64,000 nt of DNA, from the NCBI GenBank assembly GCA_014084085.1, contig NPFB01000150.1, positions 8,626 to 72,625 of the forward strand, read 5' to 3'. This stretch comes from Hondaea fermentalgiana (lineage: Eukaryota > Sar > Bigyra > Thraustochytrida > Thraustochytriidae). A program made the position numbers and the translations under genes. Shown in pieces: positions 17,881-26,900 of the stretch (positions are counted from its first letter, which is position 1; the number at the start of each line of letters is the position of its first letter). The notes below the pieces were generated by a model that was given only the letters and a program-made list of their open reading frames with translations, searched no databases and was not told the origin of the DNA.

Positions 17881-20800
17881 TTAGACCCGCTTTTGACGGA
17901 GGTAGGCGTCCTCGCAAAGTAGAGCTACATCAGGCCTGTAATTTTGACTGTAGGTGAGGCAGCGGCGGATGAAATCCTTTGCCTCGTTCGAGACCTGCGG
18001 CTTTTCCGGGAAACTGACCTGAAAGGCCCGCGTAATGGTGCCCTGCTGTAAAACGTTCTCCTGCGTCATGCCTTCGCCAAAGGGACGCACGCCGTATAGC
18101 ATTTGATAAAAGATGACCCCCGTGGACCAAACATCAACCTTGGATGAAATCTTGGGAGGCGGCCCCGAAAGTCGAAAGCACTCTGGAGGTAGGTACCAGT
18201 ATGTGCCGGCGCCCTGCGAAGTGAGCTCGATGCCAGTGTTCTCCGTGTCAGTGGGCTCCATAATCTTGGAGAGCCCAAAGTCGGTAATTTTGACACCGCC
18301 GTTGCCATCAAAGAGAATGTTGCCCGGCTTGAGATCATAGTGAATGATACAGGGTCTCCGCGCCCGTTCCTGGCCAGCGAAGCCGGGATGCGGGCTGGCT
18401 GCACCAAGCATGTGGTCATGCTCGTCGATTGTCCCGAGGTTCGGTCCTGGAGTAGACCTCTTCCACTCGCCGCCATCATTGCTGCCGCAGCCGTCGTCGT
18501 GCTCATTGAGGTGATGATGATGCGTCTGGTGCTGCTGTTGCGATGCAGCCTCGTTTGCGACGGAGAGCTCGCCGCCAGAACTCAGATACCGCAGACCAGC
18601 AAGAATCTGCAACAGGATTGAGCGCGCCTCTCGCTCTGGAAGCTTTTTGCGGTGTTTGAGGTGGAATTCCAAGTCTGTACCCTCGCAAAATTCAAGCACG
18701 GTCGCGAACGAGTTCTGGTCGATCTCAAAGACATCGTAGAACCGCACGATGCGCGGATGGCGAAGACTTAGATGAATCTTGTACTCGCGCGTGGCATGTT
18801 TAAGGTAGCTTGCCTTCTTGATGTCGTTCCACGAAGAGTTGAGCTCGTGCACCTTGACCGCGACGTCGCGGAGCTCGACCAGGTCGAAGGCCTTCCACAC
18901 CTCGCTAAAGCCGCCCTTGCCCAGGAGCTCGCGCAAGAGGTAGCGATTGTGAAGGACTGGCTGCCGATTGAAGCGCGAGGCATCTTCGTCACGGAGCCTA
19001 CGAAGTGACTGGAGATATACCAGCTTTTCCAAGTCGACGCGCGCGCGTTCCTCGACGAGTTCCTGCTCGATTCGCTTGAGGTTGGCGAGCTCAACCTTGA
19101 TGGATTCCTCCAACTCAATGGCCTCGAGATCGATGAGGCAGGTGTTGGCGCCGGGATCAGCGTTGGCGCGCCGTTGGCGCACCTGCTTGGCAACGATTTT
19201 CTTCCGCTTCTCCAAATCGTCCCGGCGCTGCAGCACATCGAGCTGCCGCGCTCTAATGTCGCGAAAGTGCTCACCTTCTTCCCACGTTTCGGACAACTTG
19301 GCGCGGGGCCCAAAGCCGTGCCGCTGCACGGTGAGGCGGCCTAGCCGGAAACCGTCTTCTACAATCTTTTGCCGCAATTTGCGAAGGCGGTCTTGATCGG
19401 TCTTACGCAGGAGCTCCTCGAGACTCTTGGCTACCTTGATTTGGTACTCGTTCATGTTATCGCGGACGCGACCCAACTCGTCCTCAAGAGCACGTGTCTC
19501 TTCTTGCTTGACCTCGTTTATGTTTCGAAGTCGAGATAGCTCCTCGTCTCGGCTAGCCAGGGCTCGCCTCAGTCGAGCGACCTCGACGCTCGGCGTGGCG
19601 TCGTTGCCAGGCCCGGGGGTGGCGCTGCTGTTGCTGCTGCTGTTATTGTTGGTGCTGGTTCCGGTGGCGCTTTCCATCTTGCTGCCGTCATTCGTCTTGC
19701 CGCCAGTGAATGTGGCGTTTCGCTTGGCAGAACCTGCGACGCCGCCGTCCGCGGTGCTGTTGCCACGACGCAGAGGCGTAAAAGGGGCCGTGCTTCGCGT
19801 GCTCGCGTCGCCATTGTCCGAAGCAGGCTCACTTGCCCGCCGACTCGGGGTCTCCTTGCCGGTGGATGCAGGTGCGGTGCCATCGGTGGCAGCGTCACCA
19901 AAAGCAGCTGGGGTCGCACCACTTGCGCTCGTGGTTCGCGCAGAAAAGAACTGTTTGATTTGCGGCTGGTTCTTGAGCGCCTTACGCAGTGCGGACTTGC
20001 TTCCTGCTCCGCTGCTGCTCGTGTTCGCGCCAACGCCACTAGGACCAGGCGAATTGAATTTCCCCGAAGTTCGCGAGACGCCTCCGTTGGTAAGTTCGCC
20101 GCCGCGCGAGGACGCGTTCGATTGGTCGATCGACGCGAAGCTGACAATGTCGCCCTGGGATTTTGAGTTGTGGCGCATGAGCAGATCGTGAGCATTGACG
20201 CTAGACGAAATTGCACTGTCCTGCAGTGGGCGTCGCAGGTCTCTTGATGGGGTTCTCTTGATTGCAGAAGTGGACGAAGGTGTCGATGCCACTGCTGCCC
20301 TTGCCGCTGTCCCCGGAGTACGAGAGCGGAGCTTGCCAGTGTCAGAGAGCGATTTGTTTTCGGCGTCCTCGTGGTGCCCATCGACGCTATTTGCAGGTGA
20401 CAGTTCGCTCCGTCGCCGCCGCTGCCGCACGGCGGACTGCGGCGTCCGCTGTACGGCTTCGCTTTGGCTCTCGTCGTCACCGTCGTTTACGTCGTTCGCT
20501 CGTCTTTCTGGGGTATGCGCTGGCGAGAACTTGCGCTTGCGCTGTTGCTGTTGATCTTGCTGACGATCTGCGTATTCCTCGGGCGATGGTGGAAGCGCAC
20601 CGAGTCCTCCTCCGGGAGCTGCAGAGACCTTTTCGATGCCGGGAATCGTACGCGACACGGAGCTGTCAAAGCTGGCGTGGCTCTCGGTGCCGTGTTCGTG
20701 GCGCGAGCTCGCTTCATTTTTGTCGTCACTATCGGCAGCGGTGCCTGCAGGCTGCGGCGAGTTCGCGCTGGTTGCAGCCGAAGCAAAGCCTACCGACGTG

Positions 20801-20898
20801 ACGGCATTGCCGCCGCGCTCGTGAGACCTGATGCGGGCTTCAAGTCGCTGCAAGCGTTCATTGTCTGCGCCGTGCAGCGTGACGAGTTCGTTCACCAT
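17881..20898 (-). CDS. TLK: Tousled-like serine/threonine kinase
   Basis: A 1005-residue protein starting at an ATG with G at -3 and G at +4. Residues about 1-450 are disordered, Ser/Thr/Ala/Gly-rich and studded with SP/TP sites. About 455-640 is a coiled-coil region including the family-typical RLRKLRQKIVEDGFRLGRLTVQR stretch. The kinase domain spans about 655-1000: glycine loop LLGKGGFSEVWKA, VAVKVH with the catalytic Lys, IIHYDLKPGN as the catalytic loop (Tyr in place of the Arg of HRD, typical of TLKs), ITDFGLSK, then GTYWYLPPE. A low-complexity His/Asp/Gly insert interrupts the middle of the domain, around 18,400-18,560. TLKs phosphorylate the histone chaperone ASF1 and act in replication-coupled chromatin assembly. 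CCAAT at 20953 lies 55 bases upstream. Confidence 0.95.
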   Translation of the reverse strand: MVNELVTLHGADNERLQRLEARIRSHERGGNAVTSVGFASAATSANSPQPAGTAADSDDKNEASSRHEHGTESHASFDSSVSRTIPGIEKVSAAPGGGLGALPPSPEEYADRQQDQQQQRKRKFSPAHTPERRANDVNDGDDESQSEAVQRTPQSAVRQRRRRSELSPANSVDGHHEDAENKSLSDTGKLRSRTPGTAARAAVASTPSSTSAIKRTPSRDLRRPLQDSAISSSVNAHDLLMRHNSKSQGDIVSFASIDQSNASSRGGELTNGGVSRTSGKFNSPGPSGVGANTSSSGAGSKSALRKALKNQPQIKQFFSARTTSASGATPAAFGDAATDGTAPASTGKETPSRRASEPASDNGDASTRSTAPFTPLRRGNSTADGGVAGSAKRNATFTGGKTNDGSKMESATGTSTNNNSSSNSSATPGPGNDATPSVEVARLRRALASRDEELSRLRNINEVKQEETRALEDELGRVRDNMNEYQIKVAKSLEELLRKTDQDRLRKLRQKIVEDGFRLGRLTVQRHGFGPRAKLSETWEEGEHFRDIRARQLDVLQRRDDLEKRKKIVAKQVRQRRANADPGANTCLIDLEAIELEESIKVELANLKRIEQELVEERARVDLEKLVYLQSLRRLRDEDASRFNRQPVLHNRYLLRELLGKGGFSEVWKAFDLVELRDVAVKVHELNSSWNDIKKASYLKHATREYKIHLSLRHPRIVRFYDVFEIDQNSFATVLEFCEGTDLEFHLKHRKKLPEREARSILLQILAGLRYLSSGGELSVANEAASQQQHQTHHHHLNEHDDGCGSNDGGEWKRSTPGPNLGTIDEHDHMLGAASPHPGFAGQERARRPCIIHYDLKPGNILFDGNGGVKITDFGLSKIMEPTDTENTGIELTSQGAGTYWYLPPECFRLSGPPPKISSKVDVWSTGVIFYQMLYGVRPFGEGMTQENVLQQGTITRAFQVSFPEKPQVSNEAKDFIRRCLTYSQNYRPDVALLCEDAYLRQKRV

Positions 20899-20952
20899 GG
20901 CCCCTGCGGCCTGTTTTCAGTTTACGCTGCGCTTTTCTCTTGCGCGAGGCCG

Positions 20953-20957
20953 CCAAT
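20953..20957. promoter_or_regulatory. CCAAT box upstream of TLK
   Basis: ccaat (on the plus strand, followed by cag) lies 55 bases upstream of the TLK ATG. NF-Y binds CCAAT in either orientation. It belongs to a recurrent pattern in this window (see findings). Confidence 0.5.
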
Positions 20958-21480
20958 CAGCCGGCCAGCCTGCCAGCCCGCACGCCAGACCGACAGACAC
21001 ACTGACAGACAGCCGCACACGCAGCCTGCCTGCCAGCCTCGAATGTCTGCCCCGATTCTTTCTCTGCCTGCCTGCCTTGCCTGCGTTGCTTGCTTGCTTG
21101 CTCGCTTGCCTGCTGATTCTGGCGTGCCGGTTAGGTCGTTCTTGTCGTCGACGTCCTCGTCGTCTGTCAATGTTGCCGCTCTCGTCGCGTACTGCTCGAG
21201 ACTTGGCTCGCTGCCGCGCCGTGTGCCACGGCGCGGTCTTTCTCTGCGCACGCAGCTGGTGTCGCTGCGCCTGCGAGTCCTGCTCCGCCTTGCGTCGCCT
21301 CGCGTCCCCTCGCGCCTCGCGGGGCGAGCACGATCGAAGTTTGCTCTCCTCGGTGGTTAGTTTGATTGATCGCAGCGCAGGCGATCTCAAAGAGTTTCAC
21401 GGTTAGAGTGCGCAACCCCTTTTGCCGCAACCCCTTTTGCCGATTCATAATTCCTTCCTTTTTTTCCCTTCTTTTTTTTA

Positions 21481-21533
21481 GGGGGGAAGGGTGGGTGGAG
21501 GGGGTTGGAGGGGATTGAAGGGGTTGGAAATGG
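21481..21533 (+). other. Candidate G-quadruplex tract
   Basis: More than four runs of three or more G, separated by short loops, follow a poly-T run on the plus strand. This satisfies the usual G-quadruplex pattern. It lies about 250 bases beyond the stop codon of the minus-strand CK2-beta gene, so the C-rich complement is the sense strand. Confidence 0.65.
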
Positions 21534-21660
21534 AGGTTGGAGCACTCACTTAGGGCATGCTGTGCTGCGAGGGCGCACGAGGCAAGAGAAAGTGGAGGAC
21601 CAGAGCATATACGAATGAGGAAGATCAGAATTCAATTGAGGGGGATAATCACGACTGCTC

Positions 21661-21696
21661 TTTGCTTTGACTTTTGCTTTGACTTTTGCTTTGACT
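21661..21696. repeat. 12-base tandem repeat beyond CK2-beta stop
   Basis: Three exact copies of tttgctttgact lie about 85 bases beyond the stop codon of the CK2-beta gene, likely in its 3' untranslated region. Confidence 0.9.
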
Positions 21697-21779
21697 TTTG
21701 GCGTTGAATTCACTTTGCTTTTCGTCCCAAGTCGATTTGTATAAAATTGAGCAAAGCGATATTCGTTTGGAACTGCAGG

Positions 21780-22958
21780 TCACAGCGCCTGCGAGGCAAG
21801 GGCGTCCTTAACTTTCGACTCCCCAAGGCCCGAGCTGACCGCAGATGATGATGGAGGTTCAGGTGGATTAGCGGGCGCCTTTGACTGGGCGCCACGTGAG
21901 GCATCGCCAGCTTGCAGACCCGGCGTTGAAACGTCGGTCCCGTCCGCCTCGGCTGCGAGCGATACGCCATTCGCCTCGTTGGCGTGCTCGTCGTCGTCAG
22001 CCTCAGCCTTGGGACGATCGAGAAGGGTTTCCGTCGACCCACTCGTGCGTTCACACCCTTTCCAATACGCAGAAGATTCATGTATCCGGAATCCAAAGAC
22101 GCGCGGCACGAACTTTTCAAAAGGCTCGTCAAGGATGCGCTGCGGGTACATCATGAGGAAGAGGTGCGGAAAGGTGCGTCCCCAAAAGGCGCCATCGAGG
22201 CCTCGCTGGCGCTCCTTGGCGGGAAGGTAAATCTCGCGGCATCGGGGGCAAAACACCTTGACCGTCGCCTCGCGAAGTACATCGGAAAGACCGATCGGCA
22301 AGAGGGGCTGACGTTCGCAGTCTATGCGGAGGCACTCGCCAAAGTCGCGTGCCTCGTACTTGTGTTGCATCATTCGCAAGCCCTGAGCAGTGATGATGAA
22401 GCGCGCGTGAATGATGCCAAAGAGCATCTCCGCGTTGGCGTCGATCATTTCTCTCTCGACGCTGTTCGGATCATAATCGTCCTCCCATTCCACATCTAGA
22501 TCCATGATGACGTCCATGGCCTCATTCAGGTACCTCATGTCGGGGAGGCCGTACATGTTGAATCTGTCGTCAATATAGTCTGGATCCACCTCGCAAAAGA
22601 ACTCGTGGCCACGCAGCGAGCAGTACCACGTGATCCACGAGTCGCCCTCACTACTACTCAAGTCCGACTCTGACTCGTTGCTCACCTCCTCGGCATTCTC
22701 GAACTGCAGGTCTGCGGCCGCAAACTCGGCGTCGAGGTCGTCGACCTGCTTGAGACCGCTCTTCTTCGCGCCGACGCCGCCCTCCTCCACGAGCTCCCCG
22801 TCCTCCTTGCTCAGCCCGTTCATTTCATCCTGGTCGTCCTCCTGGTCGTCCTCCTCGTCGCCGACCTCGTCCTGCTGCCGCTGCAGCGCGTCGTCCTCCT
22901 CCTGCTCCTGCGCCGCCGCCGCGGCGTGCACGTGCGCCGCGTCTTGGCCGCGGTCCAT
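21780..22958 (-). CDS. CSNK2B: Casein kinase II regulatory (beta) subunit
   Basis: A 392-residue protein versus about 215 in animals. The ATG at 22958 has G at -3 and +4. The core at about 140-320 is unmistakable: an acidic Ser cluster before SWITWYCSLRGHEFFCEVD, the helical NMYGLPDM.YLNEAMDVIMDL region, the acidic loop, IHARFIITAQGL, and the zinc-binding dimer interface with Cys pairs CLRIDC and CPRC, followed by DGAFWG and FPHLFLM. CK2 beta dimerises through this zinc site and docks two catalytic alpha subunits. Unusual are about 110 extra Asp/Glu/Gln-rich N-terminal residues and a roughly 70-residue Ala/Glu/Pro/Ser-rich tail. A gap begins 77 bases upstream of the start, so promoter and leader are incomplete. 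Confidence 0.95.
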   Translation of the reverse strand: MDRGQDAAHVHAAAAAQEQEEDDALQRQQDEVGDEEDDQEDDQDEMNGLSKEDGELVEEGGVGAKKSGLKQVDDLDAEFAAADLQFENAEEVSNESESDLSSSEGDSWITWYCSLRGHEFFCEVDPDYIDDRFNMYGLPDMRYLNEAMDVIMDLDVEWEDDYDPNSVEREMIDANAEMLFGIIHARFIITAQGLRMMQHKYEARDFGECLRIDCERQPLLPIGLSDVLREATVKVFCPRCREIYLPAKERQRGLDGAFWGRTFPHLFLMMYPQRILDEPFEKFVPRVFGFRIHESSAYWKGCERTSGSTETLLDRPKAEADDDEHANEANGVSLAAEADGTDVSTPGLQAGDASRGAQSKAPANPPEPPSSSAVSSGLGESKVKDALASQAL

Positions 22959-23945
22959 GGCGCCGCGTCTGCGCGCCGCGGGCTCTGGCGCCGCGAGGCC
23001 GCCGCTGCCTGCTCCTGCCCTCCCGCCGCCGCCGNNNNNNNNNNNNNNNNNNNNNNNNNNNNNNNNNNNNNNNNNNNNNNNNNNNNNNNNNNNNNNNNNN
23101 NNNNNNNNNNNNNNNNNNNNNNNNNNNNNNNNNNCCCGCCGCCGCCGTCTCCGCGCCCCGCGGCCCCCGCCCCGCGCGCGCAGGCGCGCTGCGCGCTCGC
23201 GCGCGAGGCTCCTCGCGCGAGCTCGAGCGGCTTCGGAAATCCGATCTGATCGATTCCGATCCCTCGCGGGCCGTGCGTCCTGGCGCGGCCGCGCGAGCAC
23301 GTGCGCGCGTGCGTGCACGTACGCGCGAGCGCGTGCGAGCGTACCGAGCGCGTGCGTGCGTGCGCGCGGCGCGGCCCCGACCGGCGTAAGGCGCTCTGCG
23401 CGGCGTGGTTGGGCGGCTCGCCGGGGGCGACGCGCGCCGCCAACGTTTACGCCGCTTCTTGGGTGGACGCCCGGCGAGAATTCACCTCCTCTCCTTCCGC
23501 CGCGAAAGGGGAAGAAGGGAAGAAGGGAGGGTGCGTTTGGGGCCACCATGGCACAGGGTTGTCTGTGGGATTTTGCATATCAAGTGAGCACGCGTTCCTC
23601 GATTCCGCGCGGTCGAAGCTAGAACGAAGTCATTCCTTCGAGCCTACTTTCTTGCTTTTCCAAAGAGAGGGCGAGGACTTTCATGACATCGAGGCGACCG
23701 TTGCCCAGGCTGGCAAGTTGAACCTGGTTGAGAGAGAAAATTTCTTTTCTCTGTCGACAGTATCCCGGAATTTGCTTGGATGACATGTTCTCATATTGAT
23801 ATAGAGGACAGCGAGTTCATCGGTGCCAAAGCAGATCTCAGTTTCGCCCAAAACCGAATCTGTTCGCGGGATCCCTTTTTTCATTTATTTCTCTCCCCCT
23901 TTTTCTAGTAATGTGATCTGCAAGCAAGATTTTGCTCTATTTAGG
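22959..23945. other. Intergenic region containing an assembly gap
   Basis: Nearly 990 bases between the CK2-beta start and the ankyrin-PARP stop, interrupted by 100 N. Flanking sequence is extremely GC-rich, with cgcgcgtgcgtg-type alternation, then becomes AT-richer toward 23945. No gene is supported; apparent frames through the gap are meaningless. Confidence 0.6.
23035..23134. other. Assembly gap (100 N)
   Basis: Exactly 100 ambiguous bases, the conventional length for a gap of unknown size, flanked on both sides by ccgccgccg-type sequence. The true missing length is unknown. Confidence 0.98.
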
Positions 23946-26900
23946 CTATTCTTTAGGCAGCGCTACCAACTTTCGAGGCATAAGCTCCACAACATACCGA
24001 ATATTGATGCGGTCGGTATCAGGGACAACGAACTCATTGAAACCAGCATGACTGTGATGCTGTTCAGGCTCTTCCAGTCGGACGAGATAAATGGAGTTGT
24101 CACCCACCACGGTCGCTGTACGAGAGAGAGCGCCAGCGTCAAGCAAAACCTTCATCTCTGGCTCACCATTCTCGGCCTTGATCATGACCTCAGCCGGAAA
24201 GGTCGTTTCAGGGTTCAAGCGCACCGCCTCGATCGCCTTGGAGGCTGCTGACGAAAGTCTCCGTCGTCCAGGACCATAGTTCTTTTGCTGAGCATGCCAG
24301 AAACCTTGAGCAGCGTCACTTTCCCGACGAGGCACGACGGGACCAAGCGGAACGGTGACTCCCGCTGGGTTAAGCACGATATCCAGTGTGGGATCAGGTT
24401 GGCGCCCGCCTTGCACAGTGGTACTGTCCGCAGGCTTTTTCTCGGCCGTGTCGTCGTTGTCCGAGTTCATGTCGATATTTTTGGTTTGACCCAAGGCCAC
24501 TTCGGCGAGAAAAAGGTATGCCTTTGCACCAGCAGTGCTACGGCAGTACGCAAACGACTTCTCTGCCATATCGGAAAAGTAAACGCCACGGCCAAAGGCT
24601 TGGCCACTCATTCGCGAATCAACTGGCGCGACGCGAAGGCCGTCCTTGAGAACGCCAAGGACGTTGGCCGCAGGAGTTCCATGCCAGAGAAGCCGCCGGT
24701 TGTGCATGTGGCGATTTGACTGCTCTCCATGACGCCGCACCTTGAAGACTTGATTCACGATGACTTGAGCAAGGTTTCCGCGAGTGTTACGGAAGTACTG
24801 CTCGACGCTGGTCCGTTCGTGGTCACCAATGGGCAATGGTTTCATGTTTGCGCCCGTGAAGCGGTACACGCGATCCAAGCAGTGCTCTTCATTGCGACGA
24901 TGATAGCCGACAATCACCATCTGTGTTGCAGCGGCCAGGTCCTTTAGTGACGCCACGAGCTGAGCGGCGCGTCGAAAGTGTCTGTCACTTCGGCTGGTAA
25001 ATGGTCGCACCGGGCCGTCAAGACCATCCTTGATGGGAATGAGCTCGTAGAACTCAATCGACAACCCCAACGCCTTGTCCGTTTCCTTGCGCATCTCGTC
25101 TAGTTTGCTTTCCTGGCGCAGTTTGATACTGCGATCGCACGCAGTCGCAATTTCCTCAAGTTTGATTTCCGCCGCGAGGAGGGCCTCGATGGAAATTTGA
25201 CCCAAAGGCCGCTCAGATTCATCGAGACCTGCGCCTATCGCTGCCGCTTCGAGGGCGCGCGGGTCCGTCACCGTCTTGAGCATGTCCAGCACAGCCGGGG
25301 ACAGCAAAGTCTGGCGCTTCGCATCAGGAAAGTCAATCTTGTCTTCAAGAACGGTCGCCAGGCTCGGTAGCGGGCGCTTCTCGAATTGGCGTCGTACGCG
25401 TTGCACAAGGCGGTACTTTTTCGTTTTGGGTTCAAAGTTCGCGCGCTGCGCCCACGCATTTCCCGTCTTCGACTTGAATACCTTTTCAAACTCCTTGATC
25501 GCCTCAGCCTCCGACCCGTAGGGCGTTTGTTGGAACTTGCCCTGCTCCTCGATGCGACCCCAATTGTTAATCATCACGACGAGGTTCTTGATTGGATCCT
25601 TGACCAACTGCAGCTTGTAAAAGCTGTTTTCAAAGAATCCTTCGCGCCGCATCTCCACCTTGATGAGAACGGTGTCGTAAAAGTCATCCTCACCACACGG
25701 AAGCACATGCAGGCCCTCGCTCTTGAGCTCGCAGTTTGGATTGACTTTGGCAGAGGGAGGTGCAGCCGATGCAAACTCGTTCTCTGCAGCAACGGCAGCA
25801 TCGCGCATCTCGCGTTTGTATGTTTCCGCGTCAGGCACGTTCGTCAGCTCCACCAACACATCATCATCATCCACGCCACTCGTTCTGACTTCGTCGATCT
25901 CCATCTCATCCTTATCGTCGGTCGACCCGCCGTTTTGAATACGACGCAGAAACCGAGCAAGATGGCCGTTCGGGCGGACGAGGCCCAAGACCTTGTCGTC
26001 GACCTTGGCGCCAGCGTCTACGAGCATCCTGGCCATTTTGGTGTTCTCGTACGAGCCAAAGTCAAAGGGCCGGGCAACAAGGTCGAGGCACGAGGCGTCA
26101 TCGTTGTTCCGCTGCTGCAAAAGCGAGTCAAGAGCACCGGGTCTGATCTCTTGCGGTTCACCCACTACGTCGGGCTTTCCCCAAGGTCGCATGTCCGAGC
26201 GCGACACCATGTCGACAACGCCGCCTCGAACAACGCCCACTTTGTACGTTTGGTTGGGATGTCGCTGAAGAATACGGCCTTCAAGAAAGTTTTCCTGTTC
26301 AGTGTAGACCAAAACACCTGTTCCGGGCTCAAGTTGTGTCGTGAGCTGGGCGTCAGTCTGGCCGACGACGAGATGCTCACTACCCCCAAACTTGTTGAGC
26401 TTCTCTGCGATGGCCTCGGCAGCAGAAAGCTTCTGAACGTGGTCCTCGCCCACGCCAAATTGCTCAAGACCATTGCCCTCGCCCTCGCTCTTCTTTTCCT
26501 CTGCAAGTCGAAAGAGCTCCGTAAAGACGACAGAGTCATCCAGCTTGAGATCGTCGGCAGGAATAATTTGAGACCATCGGCTCGATTCTGGGATCTGCGC
26601 ACGACTCGAGCGCGCGGCTTGGGCAGCCTGAAATTCTGCAAAGTCCTTCTTGGCAGCCTCAATGAGCTTGTTTACTTTGTCAAAGAGGTATGATGGGACA
26701 TTGAACTCTGACTGAAGCTCTCTGGGGTCCCGCCTGGCGAGCATTTCGACACTCACATGTCGATTGTCGTACACATATGACCTCAACTCCCTAAATCTCC
26801 ATGCTGTCAACGGCTCAAGAAACTTGTTCACCCGCTCGGCTTCCTTGAGCTTGAGAATAGGTGTCCCAGTAGCAGCAGCACCAATGCCGAATACCACCTC

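Larger units (their letters stand above)
20899..21779. other. Intergenic: TLK promoter and CK2-beta 3' region
   Basis: About 880 bases between two minus-strand genes. The part next to TLK is rich in gaca, tgcc and ttgc tetranucleotide runs (about 20985-21110) and includes the CCAAT motif at 20953. Further on lie the G-rich tract at 21481-21533 and a 12-base triple repeat at 21661-21696 just beyond the CK2-beta stop. No gene is supported. Confidence 0.55.

Noticed and set aside
20464..21360. Plus-strand frame overlapping the TLK start region
   Set aside because: It is antisense to the TLK N-terminus and continues over gaca/tgcc repeats; no domain.
22630..23622. Plus-strand frame opposite CK2 beta
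   Set aside because: It is antisense to a clear CK2-beta gene and runs through the N gap, and its Ser-rich translation is a shadow of acidic codons.
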